Below are positions 55,000-62,207 of a stretch of DNA of 62,207 nt, one piece after another. Origin of the DNA: UBA6168 sp964573725 (GTDB lineage: Bacteria > Bacteroidota > Bacteroidia > Chitinophagales > Saprospiraceae); NCBI GenBank assembly GCA_964573725.1, contig CAZNLJ010000026.1, forward strand, positions 1-62,207, in the 5' to 3' direction. Numbering within the stretch: the stretch's first letter is position 1; each line of letters opens with the position of its first letter. The translations under genes were made by a program, and so were the position numbers. The notes below the pieces were generated by a model, which worked only from the letters and a program-made list of their open reading frames with translations, was not told the origin of the DNA and ran no database searches.

Positions 55000-56064
55000 T
55001 CACTCTTGATGTCCCGAAACGGCACCCATTGGCGGAGCCCCGCCCACCAGCCGCAGGACATCGGCCATGTCCACCCCCTTGAAGTTCTGGTTGGCCGGGC
55101 GGTTGTCCCCGTCCTGGGCAAAAAACATCCCCTGCAGGTAAGGGCCGGTCGGATGGCTGCTGACCTCGATGCCGTCGGTTTCGGACACGCCGCCGAGAGA
55201 ACCGGCGGCGGCGATGCGGAAGCTACCCAGGTAGGGGTTGCCGTCCGTCCGCGCGTAAACGGCGAAGCTGTCGTTGCCCTGGCTGGAAGCGAAGAGGTAT
55301 CCTTTCCCTCCCGACTGCCGGTACAGGGCCAGCCCTTCGATGTCCGCCCGCAGGTTCGGATTGCGACGGACATCGTCCACCAGGACCCGGTCGTCGCTGC
55401 TGTCCGGATCGGCCTGGTATCGCCAGATGCCGCGGTCTTCCTCCGCCACATAAAGGACATGGTGCTCATCATCGGCCACCATCCCCTCGCACTGGCTGCC
55501 GACCGAAAAGCGTCGGACCCGCTCCGCCGTCAACCGTCCTTCCGGATCGGGCGACAAGCGGTATTGCTCCACCACGCCTTCCTTGCCGGCCACAAAGGCA
55601 TAGGGGGCGTCCGATCGGTACAGGCAACATCCGTAGACCTCCTGTACGCCGACGGATACCGGCGACCGATGCAAGGTCCGCAAGGCCAAAGTCGCCGTAT
55701 CCAGGTCATAGAAAACCAAGGTATTGTCCGACCGGTTGGTGGCAACCACCAGCGTGAGGGCACCTCCCGGCCAAGGAATCTCCCGCCGCAGGTCCACATT
55801 GTTGATTCGGCCGACGGGATACGCGTGCAGGATGTCGCCGGACAGGTTGTACACGACCAACCCGTATCGTTTGTCGGTACCGACCAGGGCTACCTTTTGC
55901 GGGTCGGCGGGATGGACATAGACGGCCAGGTCATCCGCCGCATCTTCCTGCTCCCGCACCGGTATCGTCTCCATGCGGGCCGACACCACCGGAAATTCCC
56001 GGTAGCAAGCGTACCAGGGCAACAGGAAAAGCAGGGCGGCGATAGGTCGGCAGGTCTGTTTCAT
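55000..56064 (-). CDS. Beta-propeller phytase
   Basis: A 354-residue protein with an N-terminal lipoprotein-like or signal segment (IAALLFLLPWYAC). The sequence matches six-bladed beta-propeller (3-)phytases: DAADDLAVYVHPADP, GTDKRYGLVVYNLSG, NNVDLR, VATNRSDNTLVFYDLD, VYGCCLYR, GSQCEGMVADDEHHVLYVAEE, DIEGLALYR, and YLFASSQGNDSFAVY. The Asp/Glu residues in these segments are the family's Ca2+ and phosphate ligands. It releases phosphate from phytate (myo-inositol hexakisphosphate). Beta-propeller phytases are known to occur next to TonB receptor genes, as here. Confidence 0.95.
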   Translation of the reverse strand: MKQTCRPIAALLFLLPWYACYREFPVVSARMETIPVREQEDAADDLAVYVHPADPQKVALVGTDKRYGLVVYNLSGDILHAYPVGRINNVDLRREIPWPGGALTLVVATNRSDNTLVFYDLDTATLALRTLHRSPVSVGVQEVYGCCLYRSDAPYAFVAGKEGVVEQYRLSPDPEGRLTAERVRRFSVGSQCEGMVADDEHHVLYVAEEDRGIWRYQADPDSSDDRVLVDDVRRNPNLRADIEGLALYRQSGGKGYLFASSQGNDSFAVYARTDGNPYLGSFRIAAAGSLGGVSETDGIEVSSHPTGPYLQGMFFAQDGDNRPANQNFKGVDMADVLRLVGGAPPMGAVSGHQE

Positions 56065-56625
56065 AATGAGGATGGTGATACAAAAATAAGGGGCGGCCGG
56101 TCCGCGGACGATGCGGGTCGGTCTCCGGACACCCGATTTGACGGATCCTTAATATCAAGGGTAAATTTTTTACAAACCGATAAGGAAAACGGGTGGTCCA
56201 CTTAATATTTGTCCTTGCATACAAGCCGGGAATCGTCGGAGGCATTCCTGCGGGTGCGAAAAGCCTTGCCGAACGGGGGGCGATAAAAGCGCAAGCCATC
56301 GACAATCCTGCCTATTCTTGGCTCGCGGCCTTTTTACAGCTTCACGGTGGGGACGGAAGGTGAATCAGGTGGATGACGGCCTATTCCTCCTGTTCCATAC
56401 TTGGGATAAAATGAGCGTGGAGCCGCCGCGGGTATCCGTTTTTTCCGCTGGTGCGACGGGTAGCAGAGGCCACCTGGTGGGCAGCGGTACAGGCAGCAAC
56501 GGAATGGTCCACCGCAGGATTATCTGGGTTTATACGCAAGGAATCCACCGGTACCGGAATGTTACCCGAGCTTTTTACCTCCTGAAAAAGATGCTGCTTG
56601 CGGCGGTACACGGGCGCAGGCACCT
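56065..56625. other. Gene-free divergent region
   Basis: About 560 bp between the phytase gene and the broken surface gene. It contains an AT-rich stretch near 56150-56215 that could carry the phytase operon promoter. No gene is supported. Confidence 0.35.
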
Positions 56626-56633
56626 TACCTTTG
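56626..56633 (+). promoter_or_regulatory. Candidate -7 box of the broken surface gene
   Basis: TACCTTTG matches TAnnTTTG, 23 bp before the ATG at 56656. The nearest TTG (56598-56600) is spaced 25 bp, slightly too far. Confidence 0.4.
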
Positions 56634-56655
56634 TAAAACAGTAAACCCACCGGAT

Positions 56656-56936
56656 ATGATAAGAACGAACCTTATCCTGGCCTTTCTGACCGCTTACGGG
56701 ATGGCGGGCGCCACCACTTACCCCTTGGTCGCCACCGGCGACTGGAACGACCCGGCGGTCTGAAGTCCGTCGGGGATTCCGGCCGCCGGCGACAATGTGT
56801 ATTCCTGGACAAAGGGAGCTCCTTACGACTCACCCTGACGGAGGATGCCCCCCTCGGTTTCCGCTGCAATGCTTACTTTTGCAGGAAACCCGGTGACCGC
56901 TCTTCGGCCACCACCTTACCTTGACGCATCGAGCAA
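56656..56936 (+). pseudogene. Remnant of a secreted surface protein gene
   Basis: An ATG at 56656 opens a signal-peptide-like sequence (LILAFLTAYGMAGA) leading into ATGDWNDPAV, the start of a module common in large Bacteroidota secreted proteins. The next codon, expected to be Trp, is TGA (56761-56763); after it the frame reads SPSGIPAAGDNVYSW, the natural continuation, and then a shift of frame gives LDKGSSLRLTLTEDAPLGF, again family-like. The reading ends within 100 bp in a stop just before the acetyltransferase gene. The nonsense codon, frameshift and loss of the rest indicate a decayed gene. Confidence 0.55.
56874..56881 (+). promoter_or_regulatory. Candidate -7 box of the acetyltransferase gene
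   Basis: TACTTTTG matches TAnnTTTG, 60 bp upstream of the ATG at 56942. No TTG at the proper spacing. Confidence 0.4.
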
Positions 56937-56941
56937 ACACC

Positions 56942-57481
56942 ATGCAAGCACCGACCCTTTTCACCGACCGGCTCCACCTCCGACCTTTGACCCTGGAAGA
57001 CAAGGAGCCCCTCATGGCATTTTTTGAAGATACCGTGGCCATGACCTATCTTCCTATGCATGAGGAACCGGACCGGTTCGCGGACTGGTGGCTCCAACGG
57101 CAGCTACGTCGGTACGAATCGACCGGCCACGGGCTGCTGGGCGTGGAGCTGCGGTCCACCGGAACCCTCATCGGCCAATGCGGCCTCATCATGCAGTTTG
57201 TCGACGGTATCCCGAAATTGGAGGTCGGCTACCATCTCATCCGCCGGTATTGGGGCCAGGGTTATGCGACGGAGGCGGCCATGGCTTGCCGCGACCATTG
57301 TTTCTCCCGGGAACTCGCCGAAACGCTCATCTCGCTCATCGATGCCGGCAACAGCCGCTCCGTCGCCGTCGCCACCCGCAACGGTATGTCCCTCTGGAAA
57401 GAAACCGACTTCAAAGGGCTGCCGGTACAGGTATACCGCATCCGACGCAGCGATTGGGAAAAGACCAGGCAATCGGCTTAG
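56942..57481 (+). CDS. GNAT-family N-acetyltransferase
   Basis: A 179-residue acetyltransferase of the RimJ/RimL type, started at the ATG at 56942 (MQAPTLFTDRLHLRPL); a TTG seven codons upstream is less likely. The segments RLHLRPLTLED, LIGQCGLIMQ, EVGYHLIRRYWGQGYATEA (the acetyl-CoA pyrophosphate loop) and AGNSRSVAVATRNGM are intact. It transfers an acetyl group from acetyl-CoA to an amine; the substrate is unknown. It converges with the CotH-like gene, 12 bp apart. Confidence 0.93.
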   Translation: MQAPTLFTDRLHLRPLTLEDKEPLMAFFEDTVAMTYLPMHEEPDRFADWWLQRQLRRYESTGHGLLGVELRSTGTLIGQCGLIMQFVDGIPKLEVGYHLIRRYWGQGYATEAAMACRDHCFSRELAETLISLIDAGNSRSVAVATRNGMSLWKETDFKGLPVQVYRIRRSDWEKTRQSA

Positions 57482-57493
57482 GGGCCGGCGCCT

Positions 57494-58618
57494 TCACCGG
57501 GGTTCGGGCAGCCAGGGCTTTCGGGACAGGATCACGTCCGCCGCCTCCGCCGGCCTGGACAAGAGGTCGAAGAAACTGTCCAGGTATTCCTCCATCTCCA
57601 GCCTGGAGGTCATGGACAGTTGCTTTGTCTCCCGGATTTTCTTCCGCAGGGACTTCTCCTTTTCCATCCACCACGGAAAGGCCGCCTGCAAGGTGGCCGC
57701 ATCGGTCTTCCTGCCGAAATACACCCGCTCCGATAAGTTCCGTTGCCCGATGTGGGTCTTGGGAACGGCATAGGGCGCGTCGACGATGGCGCTGAAATCA
57801 AAATCATACGGAACGGGTATGTGTTCCGCTCCGTCCCCGATGCGCAGGATCTCTATGTTGCGTCCCGGCTGGTACCCCCAATCCACGTTTCCGATCATAT
57901 ATTGGAAAAGGGCGACCCGAATTTCATCGTCCGGCCGCATGGACGACACCGGCACGGACAAGGGATCCACCAAGGTCAGGCCGTGACGGGCCGCCAACTG
58001 ACCGTCGTCCTCCATCAGGATGGCCAACCGGATCCGGTCTTCCCCCGAGCGCTCGTTGCGGTAGTGGATGCGGGCCAACAGGGTGCGTAAGGACAGGTCG
58101 CTCAGTTCCTGGTACAACTGGTAGACGAGGTATTCCCGCAACAACAGTTCCTTTGCCGTCGGGTCGGCATCCATGCATTGGTTGACAATCTTGAAGGTGC
58201 CGTAGGTGTTGTATCCGGCCTTCTCCAGCGCCGCGCTGTCCAGTTTCATCTTGAGCGGTGGAAATTCACAACGCATGCGCCGGAATTTTCCGCGCTGGCG
58301 GACCGAAAGCGGCAAGGTCAGGACCGTCTTTTTGCCGTCCTTGAGGTGAAAAGTGCCCTGGATGTAGTTTTCCTGAAATTTCGTGGCCAGCAGGGAATCC
58401 ATGTCCAACACCATTTCGATCTCCGGTTGCTTATACTGCGCCAGGGTTTCGAAGATGCCGGGTGGGGAATCCGCCGGGGCGGATTGCGCCGACAAGCGGA
58501 ACGGCAGGTTCATCAGAACAATCCACATGCAAAGCAAGCCAAGCCTGCACCGGCAGCACACCGGCGGTTTCAGCCCGGCGGGTGGCGGGGCGACTTCGGG
58601 AACAAATCTTCCTGTCAT
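57494..58618 (-). CDS. Secreted hypothetical protein, CotH-kinase-like
   Basis: With the ATG at 58618 the protein has 374 residues and an internal hydrophobic signal (LLCMWIVLMNLPFRLSAQ). The body shows LPLSVRQRGKFRRMRCEFPP, TFKIVNQC, ELLLREYLVYQLYQELSD and RIRLAILMEDDGQ, then YMIGNVDWGYQPGRNIEIL followed by PVPYDFDFSAIV. The last part resembles the catalytic region of CotH-like kinases (an NxDW-like loop and a DFD-like metal site), so a secreted kinase-like fold is plausible but not certain. A longer frame to 58726 exists; the chosen start lies downstream of a TATTTG-like box near 58705. Confidence 0.7.
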   Translation of the reverse strand: MTGRFVPEVAPPPAGLKPPVCCRCRLGLLCMWIVLMNLPFRLSAQSAPADSPPGIFETLAQYKQPEIEMVLDMDSLLATKFQENYIQGTFHLKDGKKTVLTLPLSVRQRGKFRRMRCEFPPLKMKLDSAALEKAGYNTYGTFKIVNQCMDADPTAKELLLREYLVYQLYQELSDLSLRTLLARIHYRNERSGEDRIRLAILMEDDGQLAARHGLTLVDPLSVPVSSMRPDDEIRVALFQYMIGNVDWGYQPGRNIEILRIGDGAEHIPVPYDFDFSAIVDAPYAVPKTHIGQRNLSERVYFGRKTDAATLQAAFPWWMEKEKSLRKKIRETKQLSMTSRLEMEEYLDSFFDLLSRPAEAADVILSRKPWLPEPR

Positions 58619-59082
58619 GATGGGGGGATTTATGATGACCACTGTTCTCGCCGGTTGCCGATCGGGGAAAGCCGGGAATGGCCGAATTTTCATCCTGCAA
58701 TACAAATATGAGAAATAAATCGGCAAAAACAGGGGTGCTTGTCGCCTCCTGTGGCAAGTCTTGACAACGGCGACTCAGGCCGGCTGATTTGCACCCGGTT
58801 ATGGCGGGTCGACCTCGGTATTCCATACCGGGAAGCGACGCCTACCTGGCCGACTGACCGACCGGCCGGCATGGGCAGGAACCTCTACGCCTGTATTCTC
58901 TTCTTTCCCTTCTTTTTACTGCACACTCCAGGACGGCCCGGGCGAACCGGTAACCAGGGCTTGACCATGTGGATACAGGGCAGGTCCATCGATAAAGTCC
59001 CGCAAAGGCCGCCCTGACAAGCGTACCCTAACGAACTTGCTTCTTCGGCATATACCCTTGTATGCCGCACCAGGTAGGGCAT
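58619..59082. other. Intergenic region, no gene seen
   Basis: About 460 bp. It probably carries the promoter of the CotH-like gene near 58700-58715. No RNA gene or protein is supported. Confidence 0.35.
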
Positions 59083-59120
59083 AAAAAAAAAAAAACCGGA
59101 GCAAGTCATTCGCTCCGGTT
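59083..59120 (-). terminator. Terminator of the HYR-repeat gene
   Basis: A 9-bp stem (AACCGGAGC 59094-59102 with GCTCCGGTT 59112-59120) is followed on the minus strand by a run of about 13 Ts (59083-59095). It lies 91 bp after the stop codon at 59212. Confidence 0.85.
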
Positions 59121-59211
59121 GTATTTGAATGGGGATGTACATCGCTTACAAAATCCGATAAATTTTTCCCCCTTCCGGGATTGGGTTCATGTGGCAGGAT
59201 ACCCCCTTGTG

Positions 59212-62207
59212 TCAATACGGAATGATGGCCATCGTCGCCATCGGCTCCATGGATACCGTGCTGCCGTCCTCGACGAGAAGCGTGCGGCCGACGGCAAGCA
59301 CGCCGGCGGGGACCAGTACGGAGTGGCCGGCGGGGATGATGACGTCGTTGCAGGTATAGGGCGTGAAACCGGTGTCCCAGTTCTTGCCGTCGCTCCAATG
59401 CAGTCCGTCCCCGTTCCCGGTCCAGGTAACCACTTCATCGGCCACTGTCTCCACCACTTCCGTCACCGGCGGGAGGGTACAGCCGCTACCCCCGAATAGT
59501 GTGGCGACGCAGACGTAAGCACCGGCGGTGAGGTTGTCGTGGACCGGATTGAACTGGTAGTTGTCGCCCGCATCCACGGAGTAACCCCATTGGCCGCCGG
59601 CCGGGCCATTCAGGATGGTCATGGTGATGGTCCCGTCGAATTCCCCGCAGTTTTCGGGTGTACTGGTCACGATCAGGTCCGGGGCGTCCACCGTCACCGT
59701 TGCCTGGCAGGTCCGTGTGTTGCCGTTGCCGTCGGAGACCGTCAGGGTGACCAGGTTCGGGCCGTCGTTGATACAATTGAACTGGGCGGGGCTGACGCCG
59801 ACCGGCTGGAGGGTACCGCAGTTGTCATAGGAGGCAATCTGGTCCAGCACCGAGGCCGGATCCAGGATAACCAGGCCGGCCAGGACGATGGTGGTGTCCT
59901 TGCAGACCACCACCGGCTTGATCTTGTCCTGCACGGTGACGGTCGAGGTACAAGAGGCCGTGTTGCCGTGGATATCGGTGGCCGTCAGCACCACCGTATT
60001 GGCGCCGAGGTCGGCGCAATCGAAAGCCGTCTGGCTCAGGTACAACGTATCGATGCCGCAGGCATCCGAAGTATTGTTGTCGACCTGTGCAACGGACAAG
60101 GTCGCCTGGCCCGACATGTCCAGCTGGATGGTGACCGGCTGGCAGCCTGTGGCCGGGGCGACCAGGTCCTGCACCGTTACGGTCGACTGGCAGGTGGCGG
60201 TATTGCCGTTGTTGTCCGTGACCGTCAGGGAGAGCGTGTTTTGTCCGATGTGCGAACAGTCGAAACCCGTCTGGCTGAGCGACAGGGAGGCGATGCCGCA
60301 GGCGTCCGTCGAGCCGTTGTCGACCGCTGCCGCCGTGGTGCTGCCGATACCGGCCGCGTTGAGGGAGACCGTCACGTTTTGGCAGCTCGCCACCGGGGCG
60401 ACCAGGTCCTGTACCGTCACGGTCGACTGGCAGATGGACGTGTTGCCGTTGTTATCCGCGACCGTCAGGGTCACCGTATTGTTGCCGACGTGTGAACAAT
60501 CGAAACCCGTCTGGCTGAGCGACAGCGAAGCGATGCCGCAGGCGTCCGTCGAGCCGTTGTCGACCGCTGCCGCCGTGGTAACGCCGGTGCCGGCGGCGTT
60601 GAGGGAGACCGTCACGTTTTGGCAGGTCGCCACCGGGGCGACCAGGTCCTGTACCGTTACGGTCGACTGGCAGGTGGCGGTGTTGCCATTGTTATCGGTG
60701 ACCGTCAGGGTTACCGTATTGTTGCCGACGTGCGAACAATCGAAACCCGTCTGGCTGAGCGACAGCGAGGCGATGCCGCAGGCGTCCGTCGAGCCGTTGT
60801 CGACTGCTGCCGCCGTAGTGCTGCCGATACCGGCCGCGTTGAGGGAGACCGTGACCGGTTGGCAGGTCGCCACCGGGGCGACCAGGTCCTGCACCGTTAC
60901 GGTCGACTGGCAGGTGGACGTGTTGCCGTTGTTATCCGTGACCGTCAGGGTTACCGTATTGTTGCCGACGTGCGAACAATCGAAACCCGTCTGGCTGAGT
61001 GACAGCGAAGCGATGCCGCAGGCGTCCGTCGAGCCGTTGTCGACTGCTACCGCCGTGGTAACGCCGTTGCCGGCCGCGTTGAGGGAGACCGTCACGTTTT
61101 GGCAGGTCGCCACCGGGGCGACCAGGTCCTGTACCGTTACGGTCGACTGGCAGGTGGCGGTGTTGCCATTGTTATCGGTGACCGTCAGGGTTACCGTATT
61201 GTTGCCGACGTGCGAACAATCGAAACCCGTCTGGCTGAGCGACAGCGAGGCGATGCCGCAGGCGTCCGTCGAGCCGTTGTCGACTGCTGCCGCCGTAGTG
61301 CTGCCGATACCGGCCGCGTTGAGGGAGACCGTGACCGGTTGGCAGCTGGCTACTGGGGCGATGAGGTCCTGCACGATGACCGTCACCTGGCAGGAATCCG
61401 AATTGCCGTGATTGTCCGTCGCCACCATTGTCACGGTGTTATTACCTACCTCGGCGCAGCTGAAGCTCGTTTGGCTCAGCACCAGGCTGGCGATACCGCC
61501 GGGGTCCGTGGTGCCGTTGTCCACCATGGCGGTGGTCAGGGTACCCTGTCCGGCAGCATGCAGTTGGACGGTGGCGGATTGGCAGGCCATAGCCGGCGGC
61601 AGGATATCGGCCACCGTCACCGTCGCCGTACAGGAGGACGAGTTACCGGAGCTGTCCGTCACCGTCAGCGTCACGGTATTCGGACCGATGTCCGCGCTGG
61701 TGAAACTTGTCTGGCTGAGGGTTAGGAATTGGATGCCGCAAGCGTCCGTCGAACCGTTGTCGACCGATGTGGCCGTGGTGTTGCCGTTGCCCATACCGTC
61801 CAGATTGACCGTCAGGTCCTGGCATTGGGCGGCCGGCGAGACCGTATCCAGCACCGTGACATCGGCCGTGCAGGTCGAACTGTTGCCGGAGGAATCCGTG
61901 ACTGTCAGGGTCACCGTAACGCCGATACTTGATTGGCTGCCCGGCTTCTGAGCCCCGTAGCTCAGGTCGCTGCAGTCGAAGCTGCTGTCGTCCAGGACCC
62001 GTGTTTCGATGCCGCAGGCATCCGTGGAGCTGTTGTCTATATCCGAAGCATTGATACTCGCCTGACCCATGCCGTCCAGGTTGACCGTCACATCCTGGCA
62101 TTGGGCGGCCGGCGAGACCGTGTCCAGCACCGTCACATCGGCCGTGCAGGTGGAACTGTTGCCGGAGGAATCCGTGACTGTCAGGGTCACCGTAACGCCG
62201 ATACTTG
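59212..62207 (-). CDS. Giant HYR-type repeat surface protein (5' end outside window)
   Basis: The frame is open from the right edge to a stop at 59212 (at least 998 codons); the N-terminus is missing. It is built of HYR-like Ig-fold units of about 80 residues: each has a PVATCQ-like Cys, VTVSLNAAG, VDNGSTDACGIASLSLSQ, FDCSHVGNNTVTLTVTD and a second Cys before STVTVQD. Five central copies are nearly identical; outer copies diverge, one being 92 residues long. The C-terminal 170 residues differ: a beta-rich region, then VTWTGNGDGLHWSDGKNWDT and a hydrophobic end. No T9SS tail of type A is visible. It is likely an extracellular adhesin or matrix protein. A strong terminator follows. Confidence 0.9.
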   Translation of the reverse strand, partial: SIGVTVTLTVTDSSGNSSTCTADVTVLDTVSPAAQCQDVTVNLDGMGQASINASDIDNSSTDACGIETRVLDDSSFDCSDLSYGAQKPGSQSSIGVTVTLTVTDSSGNSSTCTADVTVLDTVSPAAQCQDLTVNLDGMGNGNTTATSVDNGSTDACGIQFLTLSQTSFTSADIGPNTVTLTVTDSSGNSSSCTATVTVADILPPAMACQSATVQLHAAGQGTLTTAMVDNGTTDPGGIASLVLSQTSFSCAEVGNNTVTMVATDNHGNSDSCQVTVIVQDLIAPVASCQPVTVSLNAAGIGSTTAAAVDNGSTDACGIASLSLSQTGFDCSHVGNNTVTLTVTDNNGNTATCQSTVTVQDLVAPVATCQNVTVSLNAAGNGVTTAVAVDNGSTDACGIASLSLSQTGFDCSHVGNNTVTLTVTDNNGNTSTCQSTVTVQDLVAPVATCQPVTVSLNAAGIGSTTAAAVDNGSTDACGIASLSLSQTGFDCSHVGNNTVTLTVTDNNGNTATCQSTVTVQDLVAPVATCQNVTVSLNAAGTGVTTAAAVDNGSTDACGIASLSLSQTGFDCSHVGNNTVTLTVADNNGNTSICQSTVTVQDLVAPVASCQNVTVSLNAAGIGSTTAAAVDNGSTDACGIASLSLSQTGFDCSHIGQNTLSLTVTDNNGNTATCQSTVTVQDLVAPATGCQPVTIQLDMSGQATLSVAQVDNNTSDACGIDTLYLSQTAFDCADLGANTVVLTATDIHGNTASCTSTVTVQDKIKPVVVCKDTTIVLAGLVILDPASVLDQIASYDNCGTLQPVGVSPAQFNCINDGPNLVTLTVSDGNGNTRTCQATVTVDAPDLIVTSTPENCGEFDGTITMTILNGPAGGQWGYSVDAGDNYQFNPVHDNLTAGAYVCVATLFGGSGCTLPPVTEVVETVADEVVTWTGNGDGLHWSDGKNWDTGFTPYTCNDVIIPAGHSVLVPAGVLAVGRTLLVEDGSTVSMEPMATMAIIPY
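60181..61380 (-). repeat. Five near-identical 240-bp coding repeats
   Basis: Copies occupy 60181-60420, 60421-60660, 60661-60900, 60901-61140 and 61141-61380, an exact 240-bp (80-codon) period. They differ at few positions, so recent duplication or gene conversion is likely. Diverged copies flank them, and the last 40 bp of the window repeat sequence ending at 61931. Confidence 0.95.

Noticed and set aside
59888..61411. A 507-codon plus-strand frame with internal repeats
   Set aside because: It mirrors the HYR repeats on the other strand; the repetition is inherited from the real gene.

Overview
The window reads as chromosomal DNA of a GC-rich Bacteroidota bacterium, most likely of the Saprospiraceae/Lewinella type. 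This placement is inferred from gene content, not from a marker gene. The support is: type IX secretion (T9SS) tail domains, a DUF3276/PUR-family protein, a HU-like/SPOR membrane protein, a TonB-dependent receptor of Bacteroidota layout, paired DUF1800/DUF1501 genes, and several promoters of the TTG-N18-20-TAnnTTTG type. No rRNA, tRNA or CRISPR array was seen. There is one 100-N assembly gap (35016-35115), and both ends of the window cut through giant surface-protein genes.

Layout. 1-6.6 kb (minus): a giant secreted LamG/Fn3 protein open at the left edge, preceded by a secreted tail-collar protein. 7.1-8.3 kb: a decayed group II intron sitting just behind a terminator hairpin, with a second orphan hairpin. 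8.4-16.2 kb (plus): AraC regulator and aldehyde dehydrogenase, alpha/beta hydrolase and SCP2 protein, the DUF1800/DUF1501 pair, DUF3276. 16.3-24.1 kb: HU-like/SPOR membrane protein (minus), then on plus an M1 peptidase, a DUF6934 protein, a small unknown, a five-heme cytochrome and a lipoprotein amidohydrolase. 24.7-31.3 kb (minus): a complete nqrABCDEF operon for the Na+-pumping NADH:quinone reductase, with NqrA carrying an unusual signal-peptide/membrane-anchor extension. 31.8-34.4 kb: a zinc-ribbon unknown, a 2[4Fe-4S] ferredoxin and an OmpA lipoprotein. 34.8-35.9 kb: a tandem array of about 100-bp repeats containing the assembly gap, beside a small antirepressor-like gene. 36.0-43.4 kb: TPR protein, 2OG oxygenase, double-domain amidohydrolase, imidazolonepropionase (hutI), and a non-coding stretch rich in hairpins. 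43.5-49.8 kb: TPR/LuxR regulator, histone-deacetylase-family enzyme, a large BNR/sortilin-type beta-propeller protein. 50.0-56.1 kb (minus): TonB receptor, T9SS two-repeat protein and beta-propeller phytase, a plausible phytate/phosphorus scavenging locus. 56.6-62.2 kb: a broken surface-protein gene, a GNAT acetyltransferase, a secreted CotH-like unknown, and a giant HYR-type repeat protein open at the right edge.

Most genes are ordinary for the group. The items most worth a second look are the anchored NqrA, the intron remnant and its insertion point, the repeat array with its gap, the hairpin-rich region at 43.1-43.4 kb, and the phytase/TonB/T9SS cluster. I found no clear undescribed defence or mobile system.
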